Of a stretch of 64,000 nt of DNA, positions 16,004 through 23,983 are shown one piece after another. The position numbers and the translations under genes were made by a program. Each line of letters opens with the position of its first letter. The stretch's first letter is position 1. The DNA lies in NCBI RefSeq assembly GCF_029439465.1, contig NZ_JAROAV010000028.1, positions 534,419 through 598,418 on the forward strand, given 5' to 3'. Below the pieces are notes generated by a model that was not told the origin of the DNA, ran no database searches, and was given only the letters and a program-made list of their open reading frames with translations. The DNA is from Luteipulveratus flavus (lineage in GTDB: Bacteria > Actinomycetota > Actinomycetes > Actinomycetales > Dermatophilaceae).

Positions 16004-16124
16004 GGGCGTCCACCTCCGGACCGGTCGTGGTGGCGGCCGTCGACCGCCTCGGTTCGACAGGGGTACCCGGTGGATCGGTGCCGACACACGATCATCGCGG
16101 GGGCAGTCCGGGCGGCGGAAGGTG

Positions 16125-16490
16125 TCAGTCCTCCCATGGGGCGTCGTCGTGCATCTTCTCGTAGTAGCGGCGCAGGTGGTTGCGCACGCGGTCGGCGTCG
16201 CCCGCCGGGATGTCGACCCCGCCCCGCGCGCCCTGGACGACTCCGGCGGCGGCCATGATCCCGTGCGGGACCGCCTGCAGCCGGCCGTCGACCACGTCGG
16301 CGATCAGCAGCTTGTACGCGGTGAAGTTGTCCGGGTGGTCGCCGTCGTACCAGACGTGGGCGTCGCGGTACCTCGCCGTGGGTCCGTCCTCGGCGTCGGC
16401 CCACGCGCGGACGCGCTTCTCGGCGGCGTCGCCGTCCCACTCGCGGTCCCGGTCGGCCAGCGGAAGGTCCTGGAACCTGGTGACGGTCAT
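16125..16490 (-). CDS. Conserved small protein with HPDNFTAYKLLIADVVDG motif
   Basis: The 121-residue soluble protein begins at ATG 16490 with AGGAG 5 nt upstream. The recognisable part is residues 40 to 115: HVWYDGD, HPDNFTAYKLLIADVVDGRL, PHGIMAAAGVVQGARGG, VDIPAGDADRVRNHLRRYYEKM. From memory, the same block recurs in actinobacterial small proteins and in some phage or phage-derived proteins, where it follows capsid-maturation protease domains; that relation is uncertain. A GTTG-N15-GGGTAG promoter-like box lies about 50 nt upstream, suggesting stress-sigma control. No enzymatic residues stand out. The gene is real; its function is unknown. Confidence 0.75.
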   Translation of the reverse strand: MTVTRFQDLPLADRDREWDGDAAEKRVRAWADAEDGPTARYRDAHVWYDGDHPDNFTAYKLLIADVVDGRLQAVPHGIMAAAGVVQGARGGVDIPAGDADRVRNHLRRYYEKMHDDAPWED

Positions 16491-16545
16491 GACAGCTCCT
16501 CGGTCACAGGGGTGCGGGCGCCGCTCGCAACGGCTCTGTGCTGCC

Positions 16546-16570
16546 CTACCCACGCGCTGCCCGCTCCAAC
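16546..16570 (-). promoter_or_regulatory. SigB/SigF-like promoter of the 121-aa protein gene
   Basis: On the minus strand GTTG (16570-16567) is followed after 15 nt by GGGTAG (16551-16546). Transcription would begin near 16538, giving a leader of about 48 nt that contains the AGGAG ribosome site of the gene starting at 16490. Confidence 0.5.
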
Positions 16571-16599
16571 CCGGCCGACCCCGATGGCCCCCACCGACA

Positions 16600-16651
16600 G
16601 CGAATCCCGTCTGTTCGGCCGTCCATGGAGGGCCGAACAGACGGGATTCGC
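16600..16651. terminator. Perfect 21-bp hairpin downstream of the glutamate-cysteine ligase-like gene
   Basis: Arms 16600-16620 and 16631-16651 are perfectly complementary over 21 bp, beginning GCGAATCCCGTCTGTTCGGC, around the 10-nt loop GTCCATGGAG. It sits 11 nt beyond the stop of the minus-strand gene ending at 16663. There is no T-tract, so it may act as a strong hairpin terminator or mRNA 3'-end stabiliser. Confidence 0.7.
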
Positions 16652-16662
16652 GGAAGGGGAGA

Positions 16663-17871
16663 CTACGGCTGGCGGGTCGTGACCTCGACGGCGTCCGCGA
16701 CGACGGCCTCGAGCGAGCCGGTACGCCCGTACACGGTCCGCTGGTGGTCGGCGCCGTTGCCGTCGCGCAGCAGGTGCTCGAGGCGCTGCCCGACCCAGTC
16801 GGCGTCGCCGTACCGGTCCAGCGCGGGCCGGATGCGGGAGTACAGGTCGTGGACGACCTCGCTCGCGGGCAGCGAGCGCCCCTCCACCGGGTGGTAGAGC
16901 TCCTCGGACAGCCCGAACCGGGAGGCCCGCCACCCGGCACCGCGCAGGACGTGGGCGGCGACGGGGATCGGCTCGTCGTCGACCCACTCGGCGGTCGCGG
17001 AGTCGACCAGGCCCCGGACGAGCGCGGCCATCAGCACGGCGTCGTCGACGTCGAGGCACACGTCCGCGACCCGGACCTCGACCGTGGGGTACGACTCGGA
17101 CAGCCGGGCGTCGAAGTAGACCATCCCGCGGTCCATCGCCGAGCCCGTCGCGAGCACCTGGGTGACCAGCTCCTCGTACGCCTTCGGGGTGTGCACCACC
17201 TCGATCGGCCCGGTCGAGGGCCAGCGGGACCACAGCTGCGTACGGAAGCTGGCGTACGAGGTGTCCTCGCCGCCGTAGAACGGGGAGTTGGAGGTCAGCG
17301 CGACCAACGGCGCGAGCCACCCGCGGATGCGGTCGATGGCAGTGACCGCCTCGTCGTCGGAGGCGACGGCGACGTGCACGTGGCAGCCGCAGCTCAGCTG
17401 GGACTGCTCGATCGGGCCGTACCGCTGCGCCATCCGCTGGTAGCGGGCGGCCGGCGTCGTGATCGGCGTGACGGGCAGCGGCGCGGTCGCGAGCGCGACG
17501 ATGCGCGCGCCGGCGGTCCGGGCGATCTCGTCCGCCTGAAGTCGGCGCTCGATCAGGCCCTCCCGCAGCGCGGCGAGACGGGCGTGCGGGTCGGTGCGGG
17601 TCTCCAGCTGCTGCTCCTGCAGCTCGGCCTCGACGTGCTCGTCCTCGGTGTCCGGACCGGTGCCCGACTGCAGCAGCGCGGACGCGATGGGCACCGTCCG
17701 ACCGGTGTGCGGGTCGACCAGCAGGAACTCCTCCTCGACACCGACCGTGCGGGTGCCGGCCGTGACCTCCTCCTGAGGGGTTCCGGTCGAGAGGGTTCCT
17801 ACGGACTGGGCGCTCATGTCCTCGGTGTGGGCAGGGCTACGGGTCGCCTCCTGGAGGCGCTCATCCATCAT
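16663..17871 (-). CDS. Carboxylate-amine ligase, YbdK / glutamate-cysteine ligase 2 family
   Basis: This 402-residue ATP-dependent ligase of the GCS2 superfamily shows GVEEEFLLVDPHTGR near residue 43, with the Glu cluster that binds metal and ATP, then SCGCHVHVAV (about residue 160) and NSPFYGGEDTSYASFRTQLW. Enzymes of this group join the gamma-carboxyl of glutamate to an amine such as cysteine, although many YbdK proteins have weak or unassigned activity. In Actinomycetota a related enzyme starts ergothioneine synthesis, but no other egt gene is here. The first 35 to 40 residues are disordered, so the true start could be ATG 17817 (M19). A GGGTAG box lies just upstream. Family assignment is confident, substrate is not. 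Confidence 0.88.
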   Translation of the reverse strand: MMDERLQEATRSPAHTEDMSAQSVGTLSTGTPQEEVTAGTRTVGVEEEFLLVDPHTGRTVPIASALLQSGTGPDTEDEHVEAELQEQQLETRTDPHARLAALREGLIERRLQADEIARTAGARIVALATAPLPVTPITTPAARYQRMAQRYGPIEQSQLSCGCHVHVAVASDDEAVTAIDRIRGWLAPLVALTSNSPFYGGEDTSYASFRTQLWSRWPSTGPIEVVHTPKAYEELVTQVLATGSAMDRGMVYFDARLSESYPTVEVRVADVCLDVDDAVLMAALVRGLVDSATAEWVDDEPIPVAAHVLRGAGWRASRFGLSEELYHPVEGRSLPASEVVHDLYSRIRPALDRYGDADWVGQRLEHLLRDGNGADHQRTVYGRTGSLEAVVADAVEVTTRQP

Positions 17872-17880
17872 CTCGCCGTT

Positions 17881-17904
17881 CTACCCGGGCGCACGCACGC
17901 TCAC
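17881..17904 (-). promoter_or_regulatory. Possible stress-sigma promoter of the YbdK-family gene
   Basis: On the minus strand GTGA (17904-17901) precedes GGGTAG (17886-17881) by 14 nt. The -10 ends 9 nt before the annotated ATG at 17871, so the transcript would have almost no leader from M1 and a normal leader if M19 at 17817 is the start. The same GTGA-N14-GGGTAG arrangement precedes the FAD/Rieske gene. Confidence 0.4.
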
Positions 17905-18007
17905 GCGCCCGCGACGGAAGAACCGCCGCACCCGACGTCCACGGCGGAACGCCGAGCGCACCGAGCGCACCGAGCGCCGCGGTCGGCGGGGCGAACGGTG
18001 ACCGAGG

Positions 18008-18283
18008 TCAGCGCTCCACGAGCCGGAACGACGTGCTGTCCTCCTCGCCCTGGCGCCGCGGGTAGCAGAACGCCAGACCTTCGTCCTCGAACTTGCCGAA
18101 CCACTGGTCCCAGGTGATCTGCTCGATGACGTCGGGACCCATCCCTCCGGGGAAGCCGATGCGCAGGACGCCGGGGTCGTCGCCCGTGGCGGTGTACTTC
18201 ACGGCCGCCGGGCGTCCATCGTGCTTCTCCACCCACGCACGGATCTCGTCGTGATCGGTGGTCGTGCTGCGCTGGGATGCCAT
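18008..18283 (-). CDS. Conserved small acidic protein of unknown function
   Basis: The 91-residue soluble protein has the layout EIRAWVEKHDGRPAAVKYTA, DPGVLRIGFPGGMGPD, IEQITWDQWFGKFEDEGLAF. I recognise this as a widespread small family in bacteria that is sometimes mislabelled in databases as a 1,4-alpha-glucan branching enzyme; nothing in it looks like a glycosidase. GGAGG lies 10 nt upstream of ATG 18283. It follows other putative stress genes in the same orientation, but I see no promoter box of its own in the short 51-nt space behind the neighbouring gene. Function unknown. Confidence 0.78.
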   Translation of the reverse strand: MASQRSTTTDHDEIRAWVEKHDGRPAAVKYTATGDDPGVLRIGFPGGMGPDVIEQITWDQWFGKFEDEGLAFCYPRRQGEEDSTSFRLVER

Positions 18284-18334
18284 GGTGGTGCGTCCTCCTC
18301 GGAGCGGGGCGGTCGGAATCGGCAGATCGCTGAG

Positions 18335-18799
18335 CTAGTCCTGGAGCGCGGCATACGTCACCAGCCCGTACGCCAGGTGCGGGACGGCGTCGCTGAGCCA
18401 ATCGGTGGCGGACCAGGTGCGCGGGTCGGTGACGCCGAGCACGGTCATCGGGCCGTTGGCCAGGGCCATCGCCGCCGCGCTGACGGCCAGGACGCCGACC
18501 GCCGCGGGCAGCCGCTGCCCGCGGGAGCGCAGGGTCGCCTGCACGACGCCGCTCGCGACGCCCGTACCGACGCCGACGGCGATCCCTGAGAGGGGGCCGA
18601 GGCCCTGCACCCGGTTCGCGCGGGTCTCGCCCTCGCCCGGGATCTTCAGACCGACGACGTGGGCTCCGCGCTCGACCGTGTCCTCCGGTGTGCTGCTCGT
18701 GCCGCGGCCGCGTACCGCCATGTCCAGGTAGGTGACGGCGTCAAGGGCGGTCGTACCCGCGGCGCCGGCGACGGCTCCTCGCAGAATTCCTCGTCCCAT
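18335..18799 (-). CDS. Small membrane protein, conserved in Actinomycetota
   Basis: The 154-residue protein starts MGRGILRGAVAGAAGTTALD and contains three to four hydrophobic segments (GLGPLSGIAVGVGTGVASGV, AVGVLAVSAAAMALANGP, PHLAYGLVTYAALQD). The N-terminal GAVAGAAGTTALDAVTY segment is a recurring opening in a family of uncharacterised actinobacterial membrane proteins. A GTTC-N14-GGGTAG box places transcription only a few bases before the ATG, so the mRNA is likely nearly leaderless. It lies between stress-type genes. No function can be assigned. Confidence 0.72.
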   Translation of the reverse strand: MGRGILRGAVAGAAGTTALDAVTYLDMAVRGRGTSSTPEDTVERGAHVVGLKIPGEGETRANRVQGLGPLSGIAVGVGTGVASGVVQATLRSRGQRLPAAVGVLAVSAAAMALANGPMTVLGVTDPRTWSATDWLSDAVPHLAYGLVTYAALQD

Positions 18800-18808
18800 G
18801 ACTGCTTG

Positions 18809-18832
18809 CTACCCATCCGCCGCCGGTCGAAC
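18809..18832 (-). promoter_or_regulatory. SigB/SigF-like promoter of the 154-aa membrane protein
   Basis: On the minus strand GTTC (18832-18829) is followed after 14 nt by GGGTAG (18814-18809). The ATG at 18799 begins 9 nt after the -10, consistent with a very short or absent leader. Confidence 0.5.
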
Positions 18833-18852
18833 CCCCGCAATCGAAGGTCGCC

Positions 18853-19782
18853 TCAGCCGACGGTGGCGGCCTCCCGGTCCTGCTGCGCGAGGCGCTCGCG
18901 CTGGGGGACGACGACGTACTTGGGGTCCTGGGTGGAGAGCCGGCCCGCCTCGAAGATGCCGAACCGGGTCAGGGCCGAGCCCGCCAGCAGCGCCAGACCG
19001 GAGGCGGCCGCGACCGCGCGGCTGCGCCCGCCGAGCACCCCGGCGCCCAGGGCGCCGACCGCGGTGGCCACGCGGGCGGAGCGCATCAGCGCACCGGCGC
19101 GCCCGAGGCCGAACGTCTCCCCCGCGAGACCGGCGCTGCGCGGCATCCGCGCGCTCATCGACAGCTCCAGGGCCGCTCCTCCGACGGCGAGCGTCCGCAG
19201 CGGCGCGACCTGAGCGGTCGGCGAACCGATCAGCGCGAACCCGCTCGCCGCGCACACCGCCGACCCGGCGAAGAGGAACGGCAGCTCGTGCCGCCCCTCG
19301 TGCCAGGCGGGTACGGCCGTGTCGGCGAACAGCGCGGAGGTGTACGTCGCGACGCCCGCACCCAGCACGCCGGCGCCCACTCCGGCGGCGTACCCGGCCG
19401 GGCGGGCGATGCCGGTGAGGTCGCTGAGCAGCGCCGCGCCCGCCAGCGGTCCGTACCCGGCGAGCAGCCACGAACCGACGCTCATCGGCGAGGTCGGCTT
19501 GGCGACGCGCAGCATGTTGACGAACCGCGCGGGCCGCCCGAGGTCGTGCACCAGCGCGACGACGGAGAACCCGAGGCCGCCCACCGCACCGATCCGCGAG
19601 ACGCGCGCGAGCGCCGGCCGTCCGGTCAGCTGTGCCGCCGCGGCGATCGCGGACGACGCTCCGGCCAGACCGCCGGCGAACAGGTAGCCAGCGATGTCGC
19701 GGGCCTCCCACGTCGGCTCCTTGAGGATGGGCCGCCCGTAGTACGAGGCGAACTCGGGCTCCAGCTCGCGCCGCGGGCTCAT
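18853..19782 (-). CDS. NrfD-type membrane subunit of formate dehydrogenase
   Basis: This 309-residue integral membrane protein of the NrfD/PsrC type has a soluble N-terminus (LEPEFASYYGRPILKEPTWE), then about eight hydrophobic segments with the family's LGRPARFVNMLRVAKPTSPM motif, in which the conserved polar residues line a quinone site. The start at 19782 overlaps the upstream iron-sulfur subunit stop as ATGA. It would anchor the formate dehydrogenase to the membrane and pass electrons to the quinone pool. It ends the three-gene operon; nothing further downstream is coupled. I see neither fdhD nor the molybdopterin genes here. Confidence 0.88.
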   Translation of the reverse strand: MSPRRELEPEFASYYGRPILKEPTWEARDIAGYLFAGGLAGASSAIAAAAQLTGRPALARVSRIGAVGGLGFSVVALVHDLGRPARFVNMLRVAKPTSPMSVGSWLLAGYGPLAGAALLSDLTGIARPAGYAAGVGAGVLGAGVATYTSALFADTAVPAWHEGRHELPFLFAGSAVCAASGFALIGSPTAQVAPLRTLAVGGAALELSMSARMPRSAGLAGETFGLGRAGALMRSARVATAVGALGAGVLGGRSRAVAAASGLALLAGSALTRFGIFEAGRLSTQDPKYVVVPQRERLAQQDREAATVG

Positions 19783-20579
19783 CGGCGCGCACCTGCGAAC
19801 GACACCGCAACACCGGCCAGCAGCGTTGCCGCGGCCACCGCCGTACGCCGCCACATGCCCGGCAGGTCGCGCGTCGTGACTACCGGGTCCGGCGGCAGGC
19901 CGTACGTCTCGGGCTCGTCCAGCAGCAGGAAGAACGCGCCGGTGCCGCCGACGCCGTCGTCCGGTGATTGGCCGTACAGCCGCGCGTCGGTGAGACCCTG
20001 CGCGTGCAGCTCGGCGACGCGCCGAGAAGCCTTGTCCCGCAACAGGTCTAGCTCGCCGTACTGGATCGAGTCGGTCGGGCAGGCCTTGGCGCAGGCGGGT
20101 TCGCCGCCGTCGCCGATGCGGTCGTAGCACATCGTGCACTTGAACACCCGGCCGTCATCCTCGCGCTGGTCGATGACGCCGTACGGGCACGCGGAAACGC
20201 AGTAGCCGCAACCGTTGCAGATGTCCTGCTGGACGACGACCGTCCCGAACTCGGTACGGAACAGCGACCCGGTCGGGCAGACGTCCAGGCACGCGGCGTG
20301 CGTGCAGTGCTTGCAGACGTCCGAGGACATCAGCCACTTCACGTCCTTGGCGCCGTCGTCGCCGGGCGCGGGGACCGTCTTCTCGATGAAGGCGACGTGG
20401 CGCCAGGAGTCGGCCGTCAGCCCGGAGGTGTTGTCGAAGGACTCGCCGGTGAGGTTCAGCGGCTTGGCCGGGACGGCGTTCCACTCCTTGCACGCCACCT
20501 CGCACGCCTTGCAGCCGATGCACACCGTGGTGTCGGTGAAGAAGCCCATCCGCGGCATTCCGAGGTCCACCTTGGTCAT
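19779..20579 (-). CDS. Formate dehydrogenase iron-sulfur (beta) subunit
   Basis: This 266-residue ferredoxin-like electron-transfer subunit has four cysteine clusters: CIGCKACEVACKEWN, CKHCTHAACLDVCPTG, CNGCGYCVSACPYGV and CTMCYDR with the partner CAKACPTDSIQ, enough for four [4Fe-4S] centres. A hydrophobic segment near the C-terminus (AVAAATLLAGVAVSFAGA) may be a membrane anchor. It is coupled to the catalytic subunit before it and the NrfD subunit after it by ATGA overlaps, so the three are translated as a unit. It carries electrons from the molybdenum centre toward the membrane subunit. Confidence is high. Confidence 0.93.
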   Translation of the reverse strand: MTKVDLGMPRMGFFTDTTVCIGCKACEVACKEWNAVPAKPLNLTGESFDNTSGLTADSWRHVAFIEKTVPAPGDDGAKDVKWLMSSDVCKHCTHAACLDVCPTGSLFRTEFGTVVVQQDICNGCGYCVSACPYGVIDQREDDGRVFKCTMCYDRIGDGGEPACAKACPTDSIQYGELDLLRDKASRRVAELHAQGLTDARLYGQSPDDGVGGTGAFFLLLDEPETYGLPPDPVVTTRDLPGMWRRTAVAAATLLAGVAVSFAGARR

Positions 20580-23500
20580 CGCCTCGACACTCCTTCCATC
20601 CCGGTCCGGTCGTCGATCCGTGCCCGCGCGATGTAGCGGTCCAGCAGGGCCTGCACGTCCGCGCCGCGTGGTCGGCGGCCGGGCTGGATATCGGCGGTGA
20701 GCGCCTTCACCTCCTGGATGTGCACGTTCGGGTCCATCGCGACGGAGGACAGCTCGTTCATCGCGTCGCCCTTGGTGAGACCGTTCGGACCCCAGTGGTA
20801 GGGCATCCCGATCTGGTGAATCGTCCGCCCGCCCACCCGCAGGGGCGTCATCCGCCGCGTCACCATCACCCGCGCCTCGACGACGCCCCGCGCCGTCACG
20901 ATCGTCGCCCAGCCGTGGTGCTTCAGGCCGCGCTCGGTCGCCAGCTCCGGTGACACCTCGCAGAAGAACGCCGGCTGCAGCTCCGCGAGGTACGGCAGCC
21001 ACCGCGTCATCCCGCCCGCGGTGAAGTGCTCGGTCAGCCGGTAGGTCGTGACGACGTACGGGAACACCTCGGCCCCCGGCTCGGAACCGCTGGGATGGTA
21101 GCGATTTCGCGGCCGCGAGAACACCTGGCGGACCGGGTTGCGCTGCTGGCCGTACAGCGCGTTGTCGGCCGGTGAGTCCTGCGGCTCGTAGTGCGTCGGC
21201 AGCGGACCGTCGAGCAGCCCGGCCGGGGCGTACAGCCAGCCCCGTCCGTCCGCCTGCATGATGAACGGGTCGATGCCGGACAAGGCGTCGATGCCCTCGG
21301 CGTCGTCGGGCGGCCGGTAGTCCGGCGGCTTGGTCGGCTCGAAGTCCGGCACGTCGTCACCGACCCACCTCTTCGCGTCCGCGTCCCACCAGACCAGCCG
21401 CTTGCGCTCGCTCCACGGCTTGCCGTCGGGGTCGGCGGAGGCCCGGTTGTACAGCTCGCGCCGGTTCGCCGGCCACGCCCAGCCCCACTCCTGGGAGGAG
21501 ACGGTCTGCTCGGTGTGCGGCTTGCGGCGGCGCGGCTGGTTGACCCCGTCGGCGTAGCAGCCGCAGTAGATCCAGCACCCGCACGTCGTGCTGCCGTCGT
21601 CCTTGAGCTCGGTGTACGCCGACAGCGGCTCTCCCTGCGCGTCGCGTCCGTTGATCTCCGCAAGCACCGCCTCGGCGTCCGGCTCGTCGAGCGCGCCGGA
21701 TGTGGGGTAGTCCCAGGTGAGGTCCAGGACCGGGCGGTCCCGCTCGTCCGTGGAGCTCGCCAGCCGGTCCCGGACGATGCGACCCAGGTGGTACATGAAC
21801 CACAGGTCGCTGCGCCGGTCCTGCTCCGGCTCGACCGCGGTGTCGTGCCACTGCAGCAGCCGGTTGGTGTTGGTGAAGCTGCCGCTCTTCTCGGTGTGCG
21901 AGGCGGCGGGGAAGAAGAACACCTCGGTGCCGATGTCCTCGGTGCGCATCTCCCCGGTCTCGATCTCGGGGCCGTCCTGCCACCAGGTCGCGCTCTCGAT
22001 GAGGGAGAAGTCGCGCACGACCAGCCAGTCCAGCTGCGCCATCCCCCGCCGCTGGAGGCCGGCGTTGGCGGAGCCGACCGCGGGGTTCTCCCCCATCAGG
22101 AAGTAGCCCTTGCACTGGCCGTCCAGCTGCGCCTGCACGGTCTCGTACGTGCTGTGGCTGCCGGTGAGCCGGGGCAGGTAGTCGAAGCAGAAGTCGTTCT
22201 CGGCGGTGGCCGCGTCCCCCCACCACGCCTTGAGCAGGCTGGTGACGTACGCCGGCATCAGCGCCCAGAAGCCACGGTCGGCGGCGTCCGCCTCCAGGAA
22301 GCTGTGCAGGTCCTGCTCGCGGTGCGCGTGCGGCATCGGGATGTAGCCGGGCAGCAGGTCGAACAGCGTCGGGATGTCGCTGGAGCCCTGGATGCTCGCG
22401 TGGCCGCGCAGCGCCATGATGCCGCCGCCGGGCCGCCCGATGTTGCCGAGCAGCAGCTGCAGGATGCAGGCGGTCCGGATGTACTGCGCACCGACGGTGT
22501 GCTGGGTCCAGCCCACCGCGTACGCGAACGCCGTCGTCCGCTCCCGGCCGGAGTTCGCGACGAGGGCCTCGGCGACCTGGTGGAAGAGGTGCTGCGGGAC
22601 GCCGCACACCTCCTCGACCATCTCCCGGGTGTAGCGCGCGTAGTGCCGCTTGAGCACCTGGAACACGCAGCGCGGGTCCTGCAGCGTCTCGTCCCGCCGC
22701 CAGGTCCCGCGGATCGACGGACCACCCGACCCGTGGGAGTGGGCGTGCCCGGACTCCGCCGTGCTCCGACCGCCCCCTGTCACGTCGTCGTACTGGCTGT
22801 CGCGGTCACCGGACGCGGCCGCGACCTCCGAGCCCTCGTACTGCCAGGAGTGCTGGTCGTACACCATCGACTCGGTGTTGAGCCCAGAGAAGAGGCCGTC
22901 CAGGTCCTCGGTGTCCTGGAAGTCCTCGTGCAGGATCGTCGCGGCGTTGGTGTAGCTCACGACGTACTCGTGGAAGTAGTCATCGTTCGTCAGGACATGG
23001 TTGATCAGGGCGCCGAGCCAGGCGATGTCGGTGCCGGCGCGGATGGGGACGTACAGGTCGGCCATCGCGCTGGTCCGGGAGAAGCGCGGGTCGACGTGGA
23101 TGATCTTCGCGCCGCGCGCCTTGGCCTCCATGACCCACTGGAAGCCGACCGGGTGCGCCTCGGCGAAGTTGGACCCCTCGATGACGATGCAGTCGGCGTG
23201 CTGCAGGTCTTGCAAGTACGTCGTCGAGCCACCGCGGCCGAACGACGTGCCGAGCGCCGCGACCGTCGAGCTGTGGCAGACCCGTGCCTGGTTCTCGACC
23301 TGGACGATGCCGAGCGAGGTGAACAGCTTCTTGATCAGGTAGTTCTCCTCGTTGTCCAGCGTCGCCCCGCCGAGGCTCGCGACGCCGAGCGTGCGCCGCG
23401 TCTCCAGCCCCTCGTCGGTCCGCCACTCCCAGGTGTCGGCGCGGGTCTCCAGCAGGCGGTCGGCGACCATCTCCATCGCCGTGTCGAGGTCGAGCCGCTG

Positions 23501-23836
23501 CCAGTCGCGGGCGTACGGCGGGCGGTACAGCACGTACCGCTCCCGGGCATCGCCCGTCGTCAGCTGCAGGGTCGCGGATCCCTTCGGGCACAGGCGTCCT
23601 CGGCTGATCGGCGAGTCCGGGTTGCCCTCGACCTGGACGACCTTCTCGTCCTTGACGTACACGTGCTGGCCGCAGCCGACCGCGCAGTACGGGCAGACGG
23701 AGTCCACGACCCGGTCGGCGGTCGCGGTGCGCGGCTGCAGCGACGCGGTGTGCCAGGACTTCACGGCGGAGCCTCGACCCGACCTGTCGCGGCCGGTGAG
23801 CTGACGGATGACGGGCCACGGCAGCGCGGGACTCAT
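20576..23836 (-). CDS. Formate dehydrogenase catalytic (alpha) subunit, cysteine form
   Basis: This is a 1086-residue molybdopterin oxidoreductase that would oxidise formate to CO2. The N-terminal [4Fe-4S] motif is CPYCAVGCGQ with the fourth Cys in GRLCPKGS. NQARVCHSST places C187 (codon TGC) where many relatives, including streptomycete ones, have selenocysteine, followed by the catalytic His. ASLGGATLDNEENYL and HPVGFQWVMEAKARGAKIIH are typical of the actinobacterial enzyme. There is no twin-arginine signal, so it should be cytoplasmic. I use ATG 23836 with GGAGAGG upstream; a GTG at 23842 is less likely. It heads the operon and faces a formaldehyde-dehydrogenase-like gene across a 147-nt divergent gap. 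Confidence 0.93.
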   Translation of the reverse strand: MSPALPWPVIRQLTGRDRSGRGSAVKSWHTASLQPRTATADRVVDSVCPYCAVGCGQHVYVKDEKVVQVEGNPDSPISRGRLCPKGSATLQLTTGDARERYVLYRPPYARDWQRLDLDTAMEMVADRLLETRADTWEWRTDEGLETRRTLGVASLGGATLDNEENYLIKKLFTSLGIVQVENQARVCHSSTVAALGTSFGRGGSTTYLQDLQHADCIVIEGSNFAEAHPVGFQWVMEAKARGAKIIHVDPRFSRTSAMADLYVPIRAGTDIAWLGALINHVLTNDDYFHEYVVSYTNAATILHEDFQDTEDLDGLFSGLNTESMVYDQHSWQYEGSEVAAASGDRDSQYDDVTGGGRSTAESGHAHSHGSGGPSIRGTWRRDETLQDPRCVFQVLKRHYARYTREMVEEVCGVPQHLFHQVAEALVANSGRERTTAFAYAVGWTQHTVGAQYIRTACILQLLLGNIGRPGGGIMALRGHASIQGSSDIPTLFDLLPGYIPMPHAHREQDLHSFLEADAADRGFWALMPAYVTSLLKAWWGDAATAENDFCFDYLPRLTGSHSTYETVQAQLDGQCKGYFLMGENPAVGSANAGLQRRGMAQLDWLVVRDFSLIESATWWQDGPEIETGEMRTEDIGTEVFFFPAASHTEKSGSFTNTNRLLQWHDTAVEPEQDRRSDLWFMYHLGRIVRDRLASSTDERDRPVLDLTWDYPTSGALDEPDAEAVLAEINGRDAQGEPLSAYTELKDDGSTTCGCWIYCGCYADGVNQPRRRKPHTEQTVSSQEWGWAWPANRRELYNRASADPDGKPWSERKRLVWWDADAKRWVGDDVPDFEPTKPPDYRPPDDAEGIDALSGIDPFIMQADGRGWLYAPAGLLDGPLPTHYEPQDSPADNALYGQQRNPVRQVFSRPRNRYHPSGSEPGAEVFPYVVTTYRLTEHFTAGGMTRWLPYLAELQPAFFCEVSPELATERGLKHHGWATIVTARGVVEARVMVTRRMTPLRVGGRTIHQIGMPYHWGPNGLTKGDAMNELSSVAMDPNVHIQEVKALTADIQPGRRPRGADVQALLDRYIARARIDDRTGMEGVSRR

Positions 23837-23983
23837 CGGCACACACCTCTCCAGTCAGGGCGGGTCTGTCGTGGCCGTACCCGCGGGCACGCCACGCAAA
23901 CATCGTGCTCCTCCACGGTTCGGGCCACCAGCCCCCGGGTACGCAGGCCGGACACCGGCAGTCGATCTGGAGGAGAAGCGACG

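Noticed and set aside
23276..23278. Selenocysteine codon in formate dehydrogenase
   Set aside because: The codon at the selenocysteine position reads TGC on the coding strand, so it is an ordinary cysteine.
21191..23980. Long plus-strand frame opposite the formate dehydrogenase gene
   Set aside because: Only its last 400 codons (from 23984) are the real zinc dehydrogenase; the rest mirrors the formate dehydrogenase alpha subunit.
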